Part shown: in pieces, positions 54,846 to 64,000 of the stretch | Position numbering within the stretch: position 1 is the stretch's first letter | Layout: each line of letters opens with the position of its first letter | From: Homarus americanus | Lineage: Eukaryota > Arthropoda > Malacostraca > Decapoda > Nephropidae | Assembly (NCBI RefSeq): GCF_018991925.1 | Contig: NW_024756914.1 | Span: forward strand, 8,824,089-8,888,088 | Reading direction: 5' to 3' | Length of the DNA stretch: 64,000 nucleotides | The notes under the pieces: model-generated | Databases searched by the model: none | Told to the model about the DNA's origin: nothing | What the model saw: only the letters and a program-made list of their open reading frames with translations | Program-made: the position numbers and the translations under genes

Positions 54846-55404
54846 ATATAAAATGTACAAAATATACAAAGAAGAATTATTGATTTGTCAAATACTGTAT
54901 CACTATAATGTGATGAATGCTATTTTGTGGTAATTTTTCTAAAATTTAAATTTTTTGAAAAGCACTGTATATATTACATACATGCATTCATACAGTATAA
55001 ATAAAGAACTAAAAGAAATTAATATTCATTTTTACTCCTGCTGAAACAGCATATGCTAACCAAATTGAAGCAAGAACAAAAAAGTCAACCACTCTCCACT
55101 GCGGCCTTGGGCAGACTGACCATCTCAGACGTGTTGACGGTGTTGACAACTTGACTCGTACTGTTGTACATTGCGCCTCATCAGCAGTGTTGACAACGGC
55201 AACTACATATAAAAAAAATACGTAAACGGTTATTATGGCCTTCAGTTCCCGCTGTTTTAAGTATACCTTAGGTAATTTATATAATTCTTTACGGTCAGAC
55301 AACAAAAAGGAGGACAAATTAACGTCCGGCTCGAGGTATAGCCGGACGGAGGACAGAGTGCTCAAAAGCCAGACGTCTAGCCACCCTACTGCTACACCTT
55401 TACC
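54846..55404. other. Intergenic, nothing recognised
   Basis: AT-rich, without supported features. Confidence 0.5.
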
Positions 55405-55740
55405 ACATGCTTGTTAGACCCAAAGTGGATTATGGGTGTGAGGTGTACTCCTCAGCCACGGAAGTTAGACTCAATACACTGAACTCTATTCATCATGCTA
55501 GGGTGTGCCTGGCGACCGATGCCTTCAGGTCTTAGCCAGTCCCAAATCTACTAGTTGATGCTTATGTGCCACCCCTTGATCTTCGACGTCAGTATCCCCA
55601 GGTCCAAAGTTGGTTTCGCCTTCACCCCATTCCGCAGTTTGTAACCAACACTTTTGGAGTTGATGAGACTAAGTTCCCACACTACACTCAGCATCCAGGC
55701 CTCATGACCTTTAAGTTTGTGGGTAAGGTGTCGACTTCCT
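55405..55740 (+). pseudogene. LINE RT thumb/C-terminal fragment
   Basis: The frame reads VRPKVDYGCEVYSSATEVRL, NSIHHARVCLATDAFRS and, after a shift, VPPLDLRRQYPQVQSW. These resemble the thumb and connection part of I- or Jockey-type RTs (conserved LDYGC, IHH, GAFR and LRR blocks). It is cut at about 55740, where the gypsy gag frame begins, so it appears to be the site into which the gypsy element, or its truncated copy, was joined. Confidence 0.6.
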
Positions 55741-55742
55741 TC

Positions 55743-57706
55743 ATTTAATTCAGTTTTTGGAAGAAAACCGACGACAAGACGACATCAGGAGGCGACAGGA
55801 AGACGATGAACGAAGGCGTGAAGAGAATCACAGATGTCAACAAGAAAATGCCAGGTTCAGTGCCATTATCGAGTTGTTGGCACCTGTTAACCTTCAAGCA
55901 GCTACTACACCTGCCTCTTCGTCCACAGGTGCACCTGCAGGGTCCTCTTCAACTTCTTTGCCCCCCCCCACAGAAAGCACTCGCTCAGAGTCCACCGCCA
56001 CTCCAAGCTGATGCCTCGTTCCAGGTATTCCGTGAATGGCGTCGGAGGTGGGACGATTATTCGATGATGGTCGATTTATCAAGGTTGCCTAGGGAGAAAC
56101 AGCTGATCCAGATGAGGATGTGTCTCACCCTAGAGACGCAACGTATCCTGGAGCACACCCTGCAAATTCCCCACGACACAGACAAGACTGTGAAGGACGT
56201 CTTGGATGCTTTACAGACGCATATCAAGGGTCTCCGCAACGAAGCTCTCCGTAGGAGAGAACTTCTCAGTTGTAAGCAGCTGGAGGGTGAGTCGTTTGCC
56301 GATTTTTACGTACGACTCAGACGCATCGCTGAGGAGGTTGACGTTTGTCCTGGGAACTCGTCGACTTGTGAGGAAACACAGCTGAAGATGATTATCCTCA
56401 TGGGCGTGCGGGACGAAGAGCTAATTCAGAAGCTTATCTCCCTCGACACTGCCTCTTCTCTACAGGATGTTGTCACCACCTGCCGCTCTTACGAAGCCAC
56501 CAGAAGTGCGACTTCTGCCATTCGTGCTCCATCTAACCAGCTGTGTGCCATCTCCGCATATAAGAAGAACAAAGGACATGACTGGACTTCAGCTTCACAT
56601 CCGACTTCAGCTTCACATCCGACTTCAGCTTCGCATCAATCTTCAGCATCACTTCAGATTTCGACGCCAGGTCATTCCTGCCAGTATTGTGCTCGTCGGC
56701 ATGGTTCTGAATGCCCTGCCGCTGACAGCACCTGCAATAACTGTGGCCGTCGTGGTCATTGGGCTAGGACACTGAAGTGCCCTGCCAACAACGTTCAGTG
56801 CCGCTCCTGTAGCCGCATTGGACACTATGACAAATGCTGTCAGTCAAAGAAGAAGAATGATACTACTTGCAAGTCTCAGGCGGCGAAGAACAAGCGCTGT
56901 CGTCGCGTGGGATCCTCTTCTTCCCCTGTCAGCAAGACACCTCAGCCCATCTGTGTTCACCTGTCATACGGCGACGTTACATCCCGTATCCAGATGCTTC
57001 CTGACACAGGTGCGGACGTCACAGTCATCGGCACAAGACACCTCGACATTCTGCGGATCCCTAGGAGCAGCTTGCAACCACCGTCAACTTCTACAACGCT
57101 CACCGCAGACGGTTCTACAATGGCACCTGCTCTGGGTACATTTCAGGCTACCCTCACCCTAGGTAAGCAGTCATGTTCTGCCAGGATTCAGGTCCACAAA
57201 GGTGTTCAGATGCCACTACTGTCTTATGGCCACTTTCAAGAGTTGGCCATAATATCTTCAGACTTCCCTAAGCCAATTCTGGAAATAAAACATGTCAACA
57301 GGTGCAAGGAGCTGCCCCTCCCACCCAATACGTCACCTTCTGCAGCCAGGGAGTTCTTCCTACTGCAATTCAAGGACGTGCTGGTTTCCAAGGAGGACCT
57401 CAAGACGGCTCCACTCAAGCCAATGGCTGGCTCCCCCATGAGAATTCACCTGAAGGATGACGCAGTACCTTTTGCCATCCACACACCGAGACAGATACCC
57501 TTCGCTTTTCAGAGCCAAGTTAAGGAACTCAACTCTATGGTAGCCCAGGGGATCATTAAGCCTGCTGGTGACGACCCCTCGGATTGGTGTCACCCCATGG
57601 TAATAGTCGCCAAGAACATTACTGGAGTTCGTATCACCGTCGACTTCACCAAGCTGAATAGCCAAGTTTCCCGCCCGACCCACCCTTCACCGACACCCTT
57701 CACCGA
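55743..57706 (+). pseudogene. gypsy gag and protease, start missing
   Basis: The first part (55743-55975) is charged (EENRRQDDIRRRQEDDERRR) and leads to a Pro/Ser/Thr-rich stretch. A run of nine C (about 55960-55970) is the probable site where the frame changes to the one open through 57706. That frame carries the capsid-like region (REWRRRWDDYSMM, LRMCL-like MRMCLTLETQ, ADFYVRLRRIAEEV). Cys-rich knuckles follow: CQYCARRHGSEC, CNNCGRRGHW and CRSCSRIGHYDKC (about 56680-56840). The aspartic protease motif MLPDTGADVTVIG is at about 56994-57035. The RT N-terminus starts near 57440 (IHTPRQIPFAF) and runs to VDFTKLNSQV. Confidence 0.85.
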
Positions 57707-57719
57707 CACCCTTCACCGC
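57681..57719 (+). repeat. 13-bp tandem triplication causing the pol frameshift
   Basis: CACCCTTCACCGA occurs three times in a row (57681, 57694, 57707; last copy ends in C). The downstream frame (57730-60192) is offset from the upstream one by exactly one base, as one extra 13-bp unit would cause. Confidence 0.85.
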
Positions 57720-57729
57720 TATACGCAGT

Positions 57730-60192
57730 GTGGACCCGAAGGCAAGGTACTTTACTACAGCAGATGCCTTATGTGGGTACTGGCAGATGGAACTTGCGGA
57801 AGAAGATCAGCACCTCACGACGTTCATCACACCGTACGGCCGATTTCAGCACTGCAGAGGACCTATGGGTTTCGCGGCTACTGGCGATGCTTTCTGCCTC
57901 CGTGGTGACATGGCCCTTCAGGGTGTGGCGAACTGTGTCAAGGTCATCGACGACGTGCTCCTATATGACGAGGATTACTCCACGCATCTTGAGCGTATTC
58001 ACCAGATGCTCACCAGGTGCCGCAAGTACGGGATCACCCTCAACAAGGATAAGTTTGTGGTCGCCGCACCTAGTGTGAACTTCTGTGGGTACACCCTCTC
58101 AGGCAAGGGCATCTCGGCTGATCCTGGAAAGGTCAGCGCGATCCGGGACTTCCCAACTCCTGCCAACCTGACCGACCTCCGCTCGTTCATGGGCCTGGTA
58201 AACCAGTTGGCTGAGTTCACCCCCGACATCGCCGCTGCAGCACAGCCCCTACGCCCCCTGATGAGCCCCAAGAGAACATTCACCTGGACAGCTGACCATG
58301 ATGAGGCATTCCGTCGCGTCAAGACAGCTCTCCTTAGCCCACCTGTTCTCGCTTCCTTCGACCCGGCCCTGCCAGTTGTCCTCCAGACTGATGCCTCTCG
58401 CCTCTACGGGATTGGATACGCTCTGCTACAGGACCACGGCAATGGACGCCTTCGTCTGGTTCAGTGTGGCTCTCGGTTTCTCACTGACGCCGAGACTCGC
58501 TACGCCACCATCGAACTGGAGCTGTTAGCCGCCGTCTGGGCCATGTCCAAATGTAGGTTGTATCTGATCGGCCTACAACACTTCAACCTCATGACGGATC
58601 ATCGGCCACTCATCCCGATCCTGAACCACTACTCCTTGGATGCGGTCGAGAATCCCCGCCTCCAACGCCTTAAGGAGAAGATCTCGCCCTACCTCTTCAC
58701 AGCTGTGTGGCGTGCTGGCAAGCTGCTCTGCATCCCTGATGCTTTGTCACGAGCCCCAGTCAGCCACCCCACACCAGAGGACGAGATCGCATGTGCTGAT
58801 GCTACTGCACACCTCAGGACTGTAGTGACCGTGAACGCCGTCATCTCAGAAGAGTCTCCACCGCAGGACGCCGACAGGACTCTTCAGGAACTCCGAGCCG
58901 CGGCAAGAGCGGACCCTTCGTACATCCGTCTACTGAACTGCGTGACCTCGGGATTTCCCTCCAACCGGTACGACTTACACAGCTCTTTACTCCCATACTG
59001 GAAGATGCGGGACGACCTCTATGCTGATGGCGATCTCGTCTTGTATGGAGCAAGAGTTGTGGTTCCTGCCGCCCTCCGCCGCCGCACCCTAGCCCACCTG
59101 CACGACAGCCACAGGGGTGTGGAAGCTACGAAGCGCCGGGCAAGACAAGCTGTTTTTTGGCCAGGCATCGACTCCGACATCGCTAGTTCCGTTCAAGTCT
59201 GCGAGCCATGCCAGGTGCTGCAGCCTAGTCAGCAGCAGGAACCACTCATGAACAACGACAACCCTACGAGACCCTTTGAGTCCGTCTCTGCGGATTTCTT
59301 CGTTGTGGCGGGAAAGTCCTTTCTCGTCATCAGCGACCGGCTCTCAGGGTGGCCTGTTGTCGTTCCCTGCGGAGGCAACACTAATGCCTCTCATACAGTA
59401 CGTATGTTCTGTCGCTACTTCCGGGAAGTTGGTGTCCCTCTCCGCCTGAGGACTGACGGCGGGCCCCACTTCACCAGCAACGACTTCCGGGACTGCATGG
59501 AGCGATGGCGAGTTCATCATGTGGTGTCCTCGCCACATTATCCCCAGTCCAATGGACATGCCGAGGCTGCCGTAAAGTCCGTCAAGCATCTCATCCTCAA
59601 GACGGCACCCTCAGGCAACATTGACTGTGAGAAGTTTGACCGGGGTTTATTGGAATTGCGGAATACCCCCAACTTCACAGGTCGCTCCCCAGCACAGATG
59701 TTATACGGCCACCCACTACGGTCATGTGTCCCTGCCCATCCTGAGTCCTTCTCGAGGGAGTGGCAGGCCAAGACCGAGGACTGCGATCGTCGTGCAACCG
59801 CCCGTGCTGACCAGGTAAAGGCACAGTACGATCAGCACGCCCGACCCCTTCCCAGGTTGAGTATCGGGCAAACAGTTCGGGTTCAAGACCCGACGTCTCA
59901 CCGCTGGGACAAGGTCGGGGTTGTCATGGGCTGCGGCAAGACCAGGGATTACGAGGTCCGTCTCCCTAGTGGTCGGGTATGGTGGCGGAATCGCCGCTTC
60001 CTTCGTTCAGTACCGTCCCCTAGTGGTGAACCCCTCCCCCACATCCCTGTGAACCCTTGCTTGGACGAGAAAAGTAAGTCCTCATTCAGTGACCCCCCAG
60101 TTTTCCCACGTCACTCTCAAAGGCTCCTGGAAAAAGAGTCCGCTCGAGATTGCACTACGAGCGTGAGGGGGGAGGGAGGTGTAGATATATGA
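57730..60192 (+). pseudogene. gypsy pol: RT, RNase H and integrase
   Basis: The frame is open for about 820 codons and starts inside the RT. RT palm: TADALCGYWQMEL, PYGRFQHCRGPMGF and KVIDDVLLYDEDY, where the catalytic pair stands as IDD rather than the usual YxDD, a variant seen in related invertebrate elements. RNase H: VVLQTDASRLYGIGY, the Glu of TIELELLAAVW, LMTDHRPL (about 58370-58620). Integrase: zinc-binding HLHDSHRG ... CEPCQ (about 59095-59215), then the catalytic set SADFFVVAGKS, RTDGGPHFTS and SNGHAEAAVK (about 59290-59590), so D-D-E is present. The C-terminus has RLSIGQTVRVQDP. It stops at 60190-60192, 13 bases inside the LTR. Without its own start and 5' LTR the copy cannot be autonomous. 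Confidence 0.92.
60165..60179 (+). other. Polypurine tract of the gypsy element
   Basis: GAGGGGGGAGGGAGG lies directly before the LTR start at 60180, where it would prime plus-strand DNA synthesis. Confidence 0.8.
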
Positions 60193-60488
60193 GACGAATA
60201 TGGCTGTAATATGTAACTCTGTACTATTTACCATTATTGATTCAGGTCTCTGTATTATATGTTTTATAATCATACTCCCTTTTGTCACCAAGCGTTAGTT
60301 CAGGCTTTGGGCACATGCGCGCTGTACACGCATGCGCAGATAGAGATACCCAGAGAGATTCCAAGACAGGACGCTGTTTACCCCTGTCTTAACTCCTTTT
60401 TGTGTTTGTACCAGAAATAGAACTTACGGACTTGACATCAGTGTGTTTCCTTTACCCCTGAGTGTAAGGACCACCTGAGTATCCCACA
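60180..60488 (+). mobile_element. 3' LTR of the gypsy element (309 bp)
   Basis: It begins TGTAGATATATGAG right after the polypurine tract and ends ATCCCACA at 60488, where sequence homologous to repeat R (29140-29475) resumes. That fixes the end independently. Its sequence is unlike LTR family L1. No second copy is in the window for comparison. Confidence 0.78.
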
Positions 60489-60779
60489 GTAGGTAGTAGG
60501 CAGCTACCAAACAGGGAGGTACTACCGCCTGGGAAGATATTGGAAGCATAATGTGTTGTCTAATGGTAGACCCTGCTGCCATATGGCATCACAAAAATTG
60601 TGACCAAGTTCCAGGTTGCTGATCTGTCTTTCTGCCTCATTTACACAATTGCAGCGTCTCAATTGTTTCTCTTACCATTAACAACACAACATACATAATG
60701 CATTTCTCACTACGTGTATTGATTTTTTTTCTTTATACTGTAGTTCTTTATTATTATTATTATTATAATTATTATTATA

Positions 60780-60811
<32 letters not shown>

Positions 60812-60860
60812 TAGTGTTATTATTATTATTGTTATCATTATTATTTTATTTTACTTTTTA
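60489..60860 (+). repeat. Interspersed repeat R, copy 2, with (TTA)n tail
   Basis: Opposite-strand counterpart of 29140-29475 (ACCAAACAGGGAGGTACTAC, GTAGACCCTGCTGCCATATG, CATTTACACAATTGCAGCGTC). It ends in an interrupted (TTA)n tract at 60749-60845. The first bases abut the gypsy LTR. Confidence 0.75.
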
Positions 60861-60874
60861 TTTTAAATTTTATT

Positions 60875-60963
60875 TACTGTGAATAATTATTACATTTCTG
60901 CCCCCCCAGGCCCCGATGTGGGTCAAAGACCTGTGCCCGGGTGGGCTAATCCCCATAAAAAAA
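60875..60963 (+). mobile_element. Jockey-like LINE 3' end only
   Basis: CTGTGCCCGGGTGGGCTAAT and the A8 tail (60956-60963) match the 3' end of the Jockey-like family at 14484, 41352 and 61995. It is an extremely 5'-truncated insertion, or a SINE using the same tail. Confidence 0.7.
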
Positions 60964-61610
60964 AGGCAGTTTTTGCTGGGTTCCTATGTAGGGAAGAAGG
61001 GGAATGAGCATGCTGATGCTGTGGTGAAAGCAGCTGCTTCTCACCCTGTGGCACATCATTCCCTGGCTCTGATGTGAAGCCAGTAATAAGAGCTGCCATC
61101 CGCTCGAGTTGGCAATGCGGGTGGGATGCTGTCGGAGCAAACAAGCTCTGCGGAATCCTGCATTGGGTGTCTGGAGATATCAGGGACTGTCACGCCACTG
61201 GGAGACTGGTTTGGCCTGCCTCCATATTGGCCACACACGGCCGACTCATGGTTTTATAATGGAGAGGGCTCCCCCTCTCCATTGTGATAACTGCCTGGTC
61301 CCATTGACTGTGTGACTGGGGCACTCCGGTGGAGTGCCCCAGTATCAGAGAGCTTTGTAGTAACCACCTCTCCCAATGCCGGGGGAAAGATGGGTCTTGC
61401 CATCTTTCTTTGGTGCTGGGGGGGGGGGACTCTCGTGGAGGAAGCCGGTCTTCTACACAAGCTTTGAGTTTTATCTATTAATGTTGAAATGTTGTTGTTT
61501 TATTCAAAATTTCTATGCAATTTGTTACTTATGTTTTTTACCTGGGCATTATTTAATTTTATACTTTTTAACCGTGATTTTAATTCAAAGACAAATAACC
61601 TAAGCTGTTG
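60964..61610 (+). pseudogene. LINE RNase H/C-terminal fragment
   Basis: Frames starting at 60970 give FCWVPSYVGKKGNEHADAVV, the last RNase H block with its GNE-AD residues. Then, shifted, come VIRAAIRSSWQCGWDAVGAN, WPASILATHGRLM and GEGSPSPLCDNCLVPLTV, a C-terminal C-x2-C region as in I-type LINEs. The first three RNase H blocks are missing, and an internal deletion removes part of the tail before the AT-rich 3' region (about 61440-61610). It differs from the I-like element at 1621-7185. Confidence 0.72.
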
Positions 61611-61682
61611 CATCCCCAGGGATGTAATTACCACAATTAATCAATCAACCTGTATATATAATGGTTATGGTGTAGTGTATTG

Positions 61683-61994
61683 ATCAGTGATCCTCCCCAC
61701 CCTGTTGTATGGCAGTGAGACATGGTTCACATACAGGAGGCACCTGAAGGCACTTTAAAAATTTCACCAACGTAATCTACGTTCCATCCTCCGAGTTTGC
61801 TGGGAAGACAAGAGAACAAATGTCAGTATTCTCGCTGACACCAACTGTAGGAGCATTGAGGCTACCATTATCCATGAACAACTATGGTGGACTGGCCATG
61901 TTACCTGCATGGACGACAGTAGACTGCCAAAGCAGCAACTTTACACTCACCAAACAAATGGTAAATGTTACATTGGCTGGTAAAGGTATAAGGA
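61683..61994 (+). pseudogene. LINE RT C-terminal fragment, same kind as 44770
   Basis: Readable blocks are LPTLLYGSETWF, KFHQRNLRSILRVCWEDKRT, IHEQLWWTGHV and DDSRLPKQQL, followed by a truncated GKGIR-like end. These match the thumb/C-terminal part of a common arthropod LINE. A stop interrupts the second block. The Jockey-like LINE's T-run starts directly after it at 61995, so it was the insertion target. Confidence 0.7.
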
Positions 61995-64000
61995 TTTTTT
62001 TTTTTTTTACGGGAATTAGCCTACCCGGGCACAGGTCAAACGACCCACAACGGAGCCTCGAGGGCGAAAAAAAAGAACAGAAAGAAATTGAAAGATGCCG
62101 GAAAACCAGCTTTTTAGAGTGAGACAGATTGTAAGAGCATGGAAACACAGAAGAAGGCAGAGCATTCCACAGTTTGGCTGTGTGAGGAAAGAAGGAGGTA
62201 CTATAACGGGTTATTCTCGTGTGACCGACATCCACAGAGAAATGGTGGGCACCGCGGGCAAGACGTGTGTTAAGAACCCACGGCCTTGCCGGCGGTACAC
62301 AGGATGCCAAATCCACTGAACATTGCCCGTTAAAGTACCTGTAAAAGAGAGAGAGTGAAGCAACATTGCGGAGAAGAGAAAGGGGGGAGAGATTGTCAAC
62401 TAAAGGAGGAGAGTTAATAAGACGAAATGCCTTTGATTCCACCCTATCTAATAGTTGGACAGAAGAAGAGCCACCCCAGATATGAGAGCAGTACTCCAAG
62501 TTAGGACGAATGAATCCCTTATATACTTGGAGCAACTGCTCAGGAGTGAAGTAGCTGCGGCATCTGTACAGCATTCCCAACTTTCGGGAGGCAGCTTTAG
62601 TTATACTAAGGATGTGTGATTTCCAGGACATATTGGAGGAAATGGTGAGGCCTAACATATTTATTTCAGAATTTGGGAGGATGATAGCGTCCTGAAATGT
62701 AATTGGTGGGAGATCGTCTACTTTACAAAGTGTAATTGGTAAATATTGAGTTTTGTTACTATTGAACTTAACCAAGTTTGTATCTCCCCATTCAGAGATG
62801 CTGCACAGATCCGCGTTGATAGAAGTAATGATATCAGTTCTAGAAACAGATCTAGTTTGAGAGTTAGGAGGAAGGGGAAAATGTGAGGAAGAGTGAAGAG
62901 TAGAATCATCGGCGTAAGAATGGATAGAATTAGTTGTAGTGTGAAGTAAATCATTGATAAAAAGAAGAAAGAGAGTTGGTGAAAGAACAGAACCCTGTGG
63001 GACGCCACTATTGGTAGAGAAAGAGCGAGAAATCGATCCCTCGACAACAACTGCCATGGATCGATTCTCAAGGAAGCTAGACATGAGAGAACAAAGTGGG
63101 GGAGAGAAACCAAAAGAGGGAAGTTTAGATAGCAAAGACTTGTGCCATACCCTGTCAAATGCTTTGGAGATGTCGAGGGCCACAACAAAAGTTTCCCCAT
63201 AATCCCTAAGAGAGGATGACCAAAGATGGGTGCAATAGGAGAGCAGATCACCAGTAGATCTCGCCTGGCGAAAGCCATACTGGTGATCCGACAAAAGAGA
63301 AAGGTGTTCAAGGTGACAGAGAAAATGGGAGTTCAAGATAGTTTCGAAAATCTTAGAGAGGGATGAAGTTAGGGCAATGGGGCGATAGTTAGAGGGATTA
63401 GAATGGTCACCCTTCTTCGGGATGGGCTGAACCAAGGCATGCTTCCAAGAAGAAGGAAAAGTTTTGGTTTTGAGGCAAAGGCGAAAGAGGCGAGCAAGCA
63501 CAGGGGCCAGGGCTTCAGCACACTCCCTCAGAACACGAGGGGTTATTCCGTCCGGTCCATGCGCCTTACTCACATCCAACCTGGATAACATACGGGCAAC
63601 CCTGCGAGTGGAGATTATAGGAAAGTGCATAGGTTCAGTAGGAGGTGCAGGGGTAGGAGGGGTAGAGTGGGACGGAAGAGGGGAGGAAAAGAAGGCGTGC
63701 AGAAGTTGTAACAGATGTTTTTAGCTAAGGACCAGAAGGATTTACTAGAGGAAGAATTAGTCAGGACAGCAGTCTTTCTTTTAATAAAATTCCGCTTGGC
63801 CCTACGAAGAATAGCCTTACAACGATTCCTAGAAGTAATGAAAGAGGTGTGGGTAATAGGAGAAGGAGATAGTTTCATAGCTCGATATGCCCTATCTCTC
63901 ACCCTGCAAGCAAGAGAGCAGGAGCGATCAAACCATGATTGTAATGTGAAAGTTTTGGTAGAAGATGGGATAAATGCACACATACCGCCCTGTATAACCC
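61995..64000 (-). mobile_element. Jockey-like LINE copy 3, runs off the window
   Basis: T-run at 61995-62008 with the conserved 3' end beside it. Coding sequence continues upstream to the window edge, still within the endonuclease-RT linker, so the full 5' extent is unknown. It is very similar to copy 1 (14484-17140) and better preserved. Confidence 0.9.
62064..64000 (-). pseudogene. Jockey-like ORF2: long open RT frame, copy 3
   Basis: From 63630 down to the tail the frame is uninterrupted: KAHGPDGITPRVLREC, NPSNYRPIALTSSLS, LLSDHQYGFRQARSTGD, ALDISKAFDRVWHKSL, NSGVPQGSVLSPTLFLL, HSYADDSTLHSS, GFIRPNLEYCSHIWGG and AKLWNALPSSVFPCSYN. Both catalytic blocks are intact. Upstream, 63983-63690 encodes the preceding linker (RSCSLACRVRDRAYRAM, RAKRNFIKRKTAVL) in another frame. 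A deletion of about 90 bases near 63670, relative to copy 1, causes the shift. The last 50 codons run into the 3' UTR because the normal stop was lost. Confidence 0.88.

Larger units (their letters stand above)
55741..60488 (+). mobile_element. Ty3/gypsy LTR retrotransposon, 5'-truncated
   Basis: The order gag (with zinc knuckles), protease, RT, RNase H, integrase, polypurine tract and 3' LTR identifies the Ty3/gypsy group. No 5' LTR or primer-binding site is present; the copy begins inside gag next to a LINE fragment. It ends exactly at repeat R (60489). Only two frame changes interrupt gag-pol. Confidence 0.93.

Overview
This is an animal nuclear sequence, most likely from an arthropod and plausibly a decapod crustacean. 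It has no prokaryotic gene organisation, is AT-rich, and is packed with nested non-LTR retrotransposons (I-like, CR1-like and Jockey-like), a Ty3/gypsy element, solo LTRs, tRNA-derived SINEs, many pogo/Tigger-type DNA transposons with their MITEs, microsatellites and minisatellites. It also carries interstitial TTAGG arrays, the arthropod telomere motif. The decapod assignment is inference from this repeat mix; no species can be named from the window alone.

Layout. 1-7.2 kb: a CR1-like ORF1 fragment split by a solo LTR, then a long decayed I-like LINE with ORF1, endonuclease, RT, RNase H and a terminal zinc motif. 9.3-18.6 kb: two CR1-like LINEs; the second is broken into four pieces by two solo LTRs and a Jockey-like LINE on the opposite strand. 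18.6-31 kb: gene-free sequence with two foldback elements, a Tigger element inserted into one of them, two further pogo-like elements, a MITE inside one of those, and a CR1-like fragment. 31-37 kb: SINEs and long pogo-type MITEs. 38-39 kb: the only intact, plausible host gene, an 11-finger C2H2 zinc-finger protein. 40-49 kb: LINE fragments, MITEs and SINEs. 49.8-51.6 kb: a 24-bp minisatellite of about 1.8 kb. 52-55 kb: a well-preserved Tigger element. 55.4-60.5 kb: a 5'-truncated gypsy element. 60.5-64 kb: LINE fragments and a Jockey-like LINE that runs off the window edge.

The genes do not form a pathway. The window is a record of transposition and decay. TA duplications, 4-bp LTR target duplications and broken host repeats allow several insertions to be ordered. 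The SINEs appear to depend on LINE machinery: one SINE shares its 3' end with the CR1-like family. The short TIR elements appear to depend on pogo/Tigger transposases. I found no clear new biological system. The most notable signals are a broad set of TA-targeting elements whose ends begin CAG, two of which keep only the start of a transposase gene; three related solo LTRs that all sit inside CR1-like sequence; large foldback structures; and a minisatellite that is open in four of six frames.
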